From assembly GCA_900772565.1 (NCBI GenBank), contig CAAHET010000231.1:1-9290 (forward strand): DNA of 9,290 nucleotides, given 5' to 3'. Both the position numbers and the translations under genes were made by a program. Of the stretch, positions 6,247 through 9,290 are shown one piece after another. This stretch comes from an uncultured Faecalibacterium sp. (GTDB lineage Bacteria; Bacillota; Clostridia; Oscillospirales; Ruminococcaceae). Within the stretch, counting starts at the first letter, position 1; every line of letters starts with the position of its first letter. The notes below the pieces were generated by a model. That model saw nothing but the letters and a program-made list of their open reading frames with translations, had not been told where the DNA came from and ran no database searches.

Positions 6247-6626
6247 TCGCAGACGCTCTGATACCCCAGCGCCAGCAGCTTTTGTGCAGCATCCTTGCTG
6301 CGGCGGCCGCTGCGGCAGTAGATCAGCAGCGTCGCCTCCTTATCGGGCAGCGTCTCGGGCATTTCGCTCCCGATGCTCTCGTTGGGCACAAGGACGGCGT
6401 TTTCAATATGCCCGCCATCGTATTCCTCCCGGGTGCGGACATCCACCACCACGATCTCCTGCGAGATCATCATCTCATAGGCTTCCTCGGCGCTGATCTT
6501 ATGATACGCCGCCTTGCCGGGAGCGTCCTCCTCTGTCGGCACCGGCTTGTCCTTGGTTCCCCCGCAGCTCACCAGAAGCAGTGCAAGCACGGCGGCAAGT
6601 GCCGCGAAAAGCAATATCTGACGCAT
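5868..6626 (-). CDS. Rhodanese-like lipoprotein, 3' end replaced by recombinase-derived DNA
   Basis: The start at 6626 is chosen for its GGAGG ribosome binding site. It gives a lipoprotein signal, MRQILLFAALAAVLALLLVSC, with lipobox LVSC and Cys21 as the predicted lipidated residue. A single rhodanese domain follows: HKISAEEAYEMM, VVVDVRTREEYDGGHI, and the active-site loop CRSGRRS with Cys104. Rhodaneses transfer sulfane sulfur; this one would act outside the membrane. Genuine similarity stops at ALGYQSVCDF (residue 128, base 6243). The usual closing strand and helix (GG-x-x-x-W type) are missing, and the frame instead continues for 124 residues through the antisense strand of the recombinase remnant. 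The core including the active site is retained, so residual function is possible, but the gene is best regarded as damaged. Confidence 0.75.
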   Translation of the reverse strand: MRQILLFAALAAVLALLLVSCGGTKDKPVPTEEDAPGKAAYHKISAEEAYEMMISQEIVVVDVRTREEYDGGHIENAVLVPNESIGSEMPETLPDKEATLLIYCRSGRRSKDAAQKLLALGYQSVCDFDTILIVQTQFKVMVDDGQLEPDGLQPLSIRLAFRADLHLVDQNFHQSAAFRLGHGGIKLVKANQDLIDVVACDFVGFNGLLLCPGIHQSIFHLFDFIVHLIKAVVRVKAVDLLHKPGFCGVVLP

Positions 6627-6658
6627 AATCAACCTCCAATGCAACTGTGTTTACTGCT

Positions 6659-6704
6659 GATACAGTTTATATTGAAATATAACAGATACAGTTAAAACTG
6701 TTAA
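6659..6704 (-). promoter_or_regulatory. Rhodanese-gene promoter overlapped by inverted repeats
   Basis: On the minus strand, TTAACA (6704-6699) and TATATT (6681-6676) are separated by 17 bp, each one base from consensus. Two inverted repeats overlap it: TTATATT-GA-AATATAA (6667-6682, across the -10) and ACAGTT-AA-AACTGT (6688-6701, touching the -35). A direct repeat gatacagtt occurs at 6659-6667 and 6685-6693. The 7-2-7 repeat resembles, but is not identical to, a 7-1-7 Fur/PerR box. Confidence 0.55.
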
Positions 6705-6747
6705 GGTACTTCGAGGCAGCTTTTGGAGCACAAGCCCTTTGTGGTTG

Positions 6748-6775
6748 TTGACAGAGAAAAAAATATAGGTATAAT
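6748..6775 (+). promoter_or_regulatory. Consensus promoter reading toward the Fur remnant and ferritin
   Basis: TTGACA (6748-6753) and TATAAT (6770-6775) are both perfect, with a 16-bp spacer. It lies about 220 bp upstream of the ferritin start and just ahead of the Fur/PerR remnant. It was presumably the regulator's promoter and now serves the ferritin gene. Confidence 0.82.
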
Positions 6776-6822
6776 AAAAGCAAAATAATAAGACTCATTC
6801 TTGCATTTAGAGGGTTGGCGGT

Positions 6823-6945
6823 ATTCCAAAATACGCAGAGGAGATATTGGCCGCCGTAACGGAGCTGCAGCAGCATCCCAAGGCGGAGCAGGTGTTCCTG
6901 GAGATGAAAAGGGAGCATCCCAGCGTCGCTCTGGGTACGGTATAT
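6823..6945 (+). pseudogene. Fur/PerR-family regulator, N-terminal DNA-binding remnant
   Basis: The frame translates as PKYAEEILAAV...HPKAEQVFLEMKREHPSVALGTVY. This is the winged-helix half of a Fur/PerR-type repressor: the HPTAE-like turn, the recognition helix PSVALGTVY and the spacing all fit. There is no ATG at the expected place (an ATT codon stands before PKY). After GTVY the expected RNL and dimerisation/metal-binding domain are missing. A short stretch in the next frame (LPGAGK, about 6954-6972) may be the continuation after a small deletion. The ferritin ribosome binding site follows at once. The remnant has lost all metal-ligand regions, so it is non-functional as a metalloregulator. 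Its position suggests the ferritin was once cotranscribed with it. Confidence 0.7.
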
Positions 6946-6997
6946 CTGTCCCCCTGCCGGGAGCAGGAAAAAGACAATCTTATGGAGGAGAAGTATT

Positions 6998-7507
6998 ATG
7001 AATGCTAACGTATCTAAGCTGCTCAACGAGCAGATCAATAAGGAGTTCTACTCCGCCTATCTGTATCTGGACTTTGCCAACTACTACGCCGCCGTCGGAC
7101 TGGACGGCTTTGAGAACTGGTACCGGGTACAGGCGCAGGAGGAACGGGATCACGCCATGCTGTTTTATCAGTATTTGCAGAATAACGGCGAGGGCGTCAC
7201 CTTTGAGGCTATCGCAAAGCCGGAGTGGGAGCGAGTCGATCACATGACCCCGCTGAAAAAGGCACTGGAGCACGAGAAGCTGGTCACCGCCAGCATCGAT
7301 GCCATCTACGCCGCCGCACACGAGGTCAGGGACTTCCGCACCATGCAGACGCTGGACTGGTTCATCAAGGAACAGGGCGAGGAGGAGAAGAACGCCGCCG
7401 ACCTCATTACCAAGATGGAGCTGTTCGGCGGTGACAGCAAGGGGCTGTATATGCTAAACAGCGAGCTGAAGGCACGGGTCTACACCGCGCCCTCGCTGGT
7501 GCTGTAA
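6998..7507 (+). CDS. ftnA: Non-haem ferritin, iron storage
   Basis: This 169-residue four-helix bundle protein oxidises and stores iron in a 24-subunit cytoplasmic shell, protecting an anaerobe from iron-driven oxygen damage. Ferroxidase residues are in place: Glu16 (NKEFYSAYLYL), Glu49 and His52 (AQEERDHAMLFY), Glu93 (LEHEKL), and Gln126 plus Glu129 (WFIKEQGEEE). The start ATG at 6998 has GGAGG nine bases upstream. Bacterioferritin is unlikely because the spacing and the FIKEQ-type motif are those of bacterial FtnA, and rubrerythrin is unlikely because there is no rubredoxin domain. Transcription probably comes from the consensus promoter at 6748, through the Fur remnant. The gene ends before a terminator. 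Confidence 0.94.
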   Translation: MNANVSKLLNEQINKEFYSAYLYLDFANYYAAVGLDGFENWYRVQAQEERDHAMLFYQYLQNNGEGVTFEAIAKPEWERVDHMTPLKKALEHEKLVTASIDAIYAAAHEVRDFRTMQTLDWFIKEQGEEEKNAADLITKMELFGGDSKGLYMLNSELKARVYTAPSLVL

Positions 7508-7539
7508 GCCCCGCGCGTCTTCGGGCTTTCGCATCAGGC

Positions 7540-7576
7540 AAAAGGCAGACTGCATACAGGTGGCCTGCCTTTTCTT
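7540..7576 (+). terminator. Ferritin gene terminator
   Basis: A perfect 9-bp stem, AAAAGGCAG (7540-7548)/CTGCCTTTT (7565-7573), has a 16-nt loop and runs into TTTTCTT. A smaller hairpin (about 7506-7529, aagccc/gggctt) starts at the ferritin stop codon and has only a short T-run. Confidence 0.7.
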
Positions 7577-7607
7577 CCACCAGACGGTTAGATTATGCTA
7601 ACTGCGT

Positions 7608-7655
7608 ATAATAAATAAGCAGCGCCCGCAGGGAGATCTCCCGGCGGGCGCTGCT
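7608..7655 (-). terminator. Terminator of the FMN-binding lipoprotein gene
   Basis: A perfect 12-bp GC-rich stem (7618-7629/7644-7655) continues, after one A-G mismatch, into the palindrome gggagatctccc (7631-7642). On the minus strand it is followed by TTATTTATTAT. The plus side has no T-run, so it serves the minus-strand gene. Confidence 0.8.
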
Positions 7656-7684
7656 GTGTTCAGAGGAACGTTATTTTTCTTGCC

Positions 7685-9022
7685 TTACTTTGCGGCATCC
7701 ACCAGCACACCAACGTAGCCGGCAGTATCCACCAGCGTGGCACCGGAAACGGCGTCCACAGCCTTTTCATCTTTGCTCAGAGCCTCGGCGTCGGCAATGC
7801 TCATGCCGTTCACGTGGTTCTGGATGGCGTCGTAGTTGGCATCCAGCGAAACGGTGGAACCAGCCTTTTCGGCCATCATCTTGCTGTAGTAATCGGCGTT
7901 GACCCGCTTGGACATCAGCACCTTGCCCTCGGCGTAGCCTGCGCCGAAGTCAGAATCGGAGTTGGGCACACCGACGACCCCGGCGTCCGAACCGGCAAAC
8001 TGGAACTCGTCAATGTAGCTCAGCACGATGGTGTCCCCGGCGGTGGCGACAGCGCCGGAGGTGAAGCACTTGGTGCCGTGTGCGGCCCCATAGACCACAT
8101 TCAGCTTCAGGTCCTCGGAGCTGCCGTTGAACTCCACGGCCTGCGTGGTCTGGGCGTTTTTGGCGGCATCCACGATGGCAGAGAGATAACCGGCAGTATC
8201 CACCAGCGTTGCGCCGGAGACGGCGTCCACTGCCTCGGCACCCTTGGCGGCCACATCCTCCAGCTCGGAGATGGTCTTGCCGACGGCAAAGTTCTGGATG
8301 GCGTCGAAGTTTGCATCCAGAGCGACCGTGGAGCCGCCCTTTTCAGCCATCATCTTGCTGTAATAATCGGCGTTGGCCCGCTTGGACATCAGCACCTTGC
8401 CCTCGGCGTAGCCTGCGGCAAAGTCGGAGTCGGAGTTGGGCACGGCGGTCACGCCTGCATCGGTGCTGGTGAACTGAAAATCGTCGAGGTAGGCGGCGAG
8501 GATGACGTCATCCTTCACCACAGCCACCGCTTCGGTGAAGCACTTGGTGCCGTGGGCGGCAGCATAGGCCTGACCGATCTGGATGCCGCCTTCCACCGGG
8601 ACGATGGCGGCGGGCTCAGCGGGGGCTGCGGCAGCAGAGTCGGCGGGGGCTTCTTCGGCCAGCTCCACACCCAGTGCGGCGGCAACGGCCTTCCGGACGG
8701 CCTTGGTGGTCACCGTGGCACCGGCAACGCCGTCGATGGCGGGGCCGTTGGCGGCCACGACCTGCTTGGACAGCTCTTCCAGTGCAGCGCCGCCGATGCT
8801 CTCGGTCTCCTGTGCGCCTTCCAGCTTGCAGTCGGTAACGGTGCCGTTGGCATCCACGGTCAGGGTGGCGGTGACAGCACCGCCAAAGCCTTCGGCAGAG
8901 CCGGTCTTAGTCACACCAGCGGCGGTGGAGCTGCTGCCGCCGCCGCAGGCGGCCAGAGAGACGCCAACAACGAGGCTCATGGCCACGGCAGCGCTCAGTT
9001 TGCGGATGAACTCCTGTTTCAT
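7685..9022 (-). CDS. FMN-binding lipoprotein with three flavinylation-type motifs
   Basis: The predicted surface lipoprotein has 445 residues. The start at 9022 is supported by GGAGGAAA upstream and gives a KLSAAVAMSLVVGVSLAAC signal peptide with lipidated Cys26. Residues about 46-118 form an FMN_bind domain ending in DGVAGAT (97-103), the pattern where ApbE attaches FMN to the threonine. After an Ala/Pro/Glu-rich linker (about 119-143) come two homologous modules of about 138 residues (151-288 and about 308-445, period 158 residues). Each has AAHGTKCF, PNSDSDF.AGYAEGKVLMSKR, YYSKMMAEK and a second-type motif DAVSGATLVDTAGY (Thr272, Thr429). Such multi-flavin lipoproteins act in extracellular electron transfer, as in PplA. 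That role is inferred here; no ApbE or NADH dehydrogenase gene is in the window. The gene is monocistronic with its own promoter and terminator. Confidence 0.88.
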   Translation of the reverse strand: MKQEFIRKLSAAVAMSLVVGVSLAACGGGSSSTAAGVTKTGSAEGFGGAVTATLTVDANGTVTDCKLEGAQETESIGGAALEELSKQVVAANGPAIDGVAGATVTTKAVRKAVAAALGVELAEEAPADSAAAAPAEPAAIVPVEGGIQIGQAYAAAHGTKCFTEAVAVVKDDVILAAYLDDFQFTSTDAGVTAVPNSDSDFAAGYAEGKVLMSKRANADYYSKMMAEKGGSTVALDANFDAIQNFAVGKTISELEDVAAKGAEAVDAVSGATLVDTAGYLSAIVDAAKNAQTTQAVEFNGSSEDLKLNVVYGAAHGTKCFTSGAVATAGDTIVLSYIDEFQFAGSDAGVVGVPNSDSDFGAGYAEGKVLMSKRVNADYYSKMMAEKAGSTVSLDANYDAIQNHVNGMSIADAEALSKDEKAVDAVSGATLVDTAGYVGVLVDAAK

Positions 9023-9098
9023 GGGTCTTTCCTCCAGAGAAAAATCGGTTTGTGTTCGGTCCCCAGAAAAGGCCATATCTTTTCAAGGATGTTTACAA

Positions 9099-9128
9099 AA
9101 GATAACATATTTTGTGATGTGCTGTCAA
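9099..9128 (-). promoter_or_regulatory. Promoter of the FMN-binding lipoprotein gene
   Basis: On the minus strand a perfect TTGACA (9128-9123) is followed after 18 bp by TATCTT (9104-9099, 4 of 6 matches), about 75 bp upstream of the start codon. An inverted repeat, ATGTGCT (9117-9123)/AGCACAT (9137-9143), overlaps the -35 and could be an operator. Confidence 0.6.
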
Positions 9129-9143
9129 GAGATTTTAGCACAT

Positions 9144-9290
9144 ACTTCGTGAAGAATGATAAATTGGTGTCAATTTGTGACGCTGACGGTATACGAAGCG
9201 AACGGACGGTCTACGCTGTTAGTAATTCCTGAATGGAAACCAAGCAAGCAGTTTTGCCACTTTCAGCCCCAGTTAGTACTTCAATATTAC
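9144..9290. other. Intergenic edge region without a recognised gene
   Basis: I see no start codon with a ribosome binding site and no recognised protein similarity on either strand. A short minus-strand frame ending near 9165 could be the tail of a gene beyond the window, but nothing supports it. Confidence 0.5.

Noticed and set aside
5619..6695. 358-codon plus-strand frame taken as a full gene
   Set aside because: Only the part from 5814 to about 6246 is recombinase-like. The first part is hairpin-rich DNA and the last part is antisense rhodanese, so it is an accidental fusion.
6667..7038. 123-codon minus-strand frame opposite the Fur remnant and promoter
   Set aside because: It overlaps the consensus plus-strand promoter, the regulator remnant and the ferritin start, with no similarity of its own.
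7814..9232. 472-codon plus-strand open frame
   Set aside because: It is antisense to the lipoprotein gene, lacks a ribosome binding site, and its Gly/His/Val-rich composition is the usual shadow of a GC-rich Ala-rich gene.
9165..9290. Possible minus-strand gene tail at the right edge
   Set aside because: The short open stretch has no recognisable family, and its start would be outside the window.

Overview
The window looks like a chromosomal segment of an anaerobic, probably gut-dwelling Bacillota of class Clostridia (Oscillospiraceae/Ruminococcaceae, Faecalibacterium-like). This is inferred from a B. subtilis-type ribD-ribE-ribBA-ribH operon under an FMN riboswitch, strong GGAGG ribosome binding sites, the C-terminus of an A-type flavoprotein, a clostridial-type large serine recombinase remnant, and a family of FMN-binding lipoproteins common in these bacteria. 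No marker gene fixes the genus.

Layout. Positions 1-387 (+) hold the end of an FprA-type flavoprotein, followed by a rho-independent terminator (502-539) and a small orphan frame (614-844, +) resembling only the C-terminal tail of clostridial RlmD-type 23S rRNA methyltransferases. A bidirectional terminator (853-895) separates it from a long minus-strand operon. In transcription order this operon has promoter 5540-5512, FMN riboswitch 5490-5383, an attenuator hairpin at 5274-5246, ribD, ribE, ribBA, ribH, an orphan winged-helix DNA-binding protein and a low-molecular-weight protein-tyrosine phosphatase (ending at 906). The last two genes are not part of the usual riboflavin pathway but are tightly packed behind it (20 bp, then a 4-bp overlap).

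Upstream of the operon (5541-6246) is decayed mobile DNA: a hairpin-rich block (5599-5746) and the C-terminal third of a large serine recombinase. Its end runs directly into the 3' part of a rhodanese-like lipoprotein gene (minus), which therefore has lost its own C-terminus and reads into antisense recombinase sequence. A divergent regulatory region (6659-6775) follows. On its plus side lies the start of a Fur/PerR regulator gene, reduced to the DNA-binding half, then an intact ferritin gene (6998-7507).

Positions 7685-9022 (minus) encode an FMN-binding lipoprotein with three DxxxGAT flavinylation-type motifs and an internal tandem duplication. The last about 160 bases (9129-9290) show no supportable gene.

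How it fits together: FMN made through the Rib enzymes is the cofactor of both the flavoprotein at the left edge and the lipoprotein at the right. Ferritin, the Fur/PerR remnant, the flavodiiron-type protein and the rhodanese suggest iron, oxygen and sulfur stress handling in an anaerobe. The functional linkage is inference from proximity.
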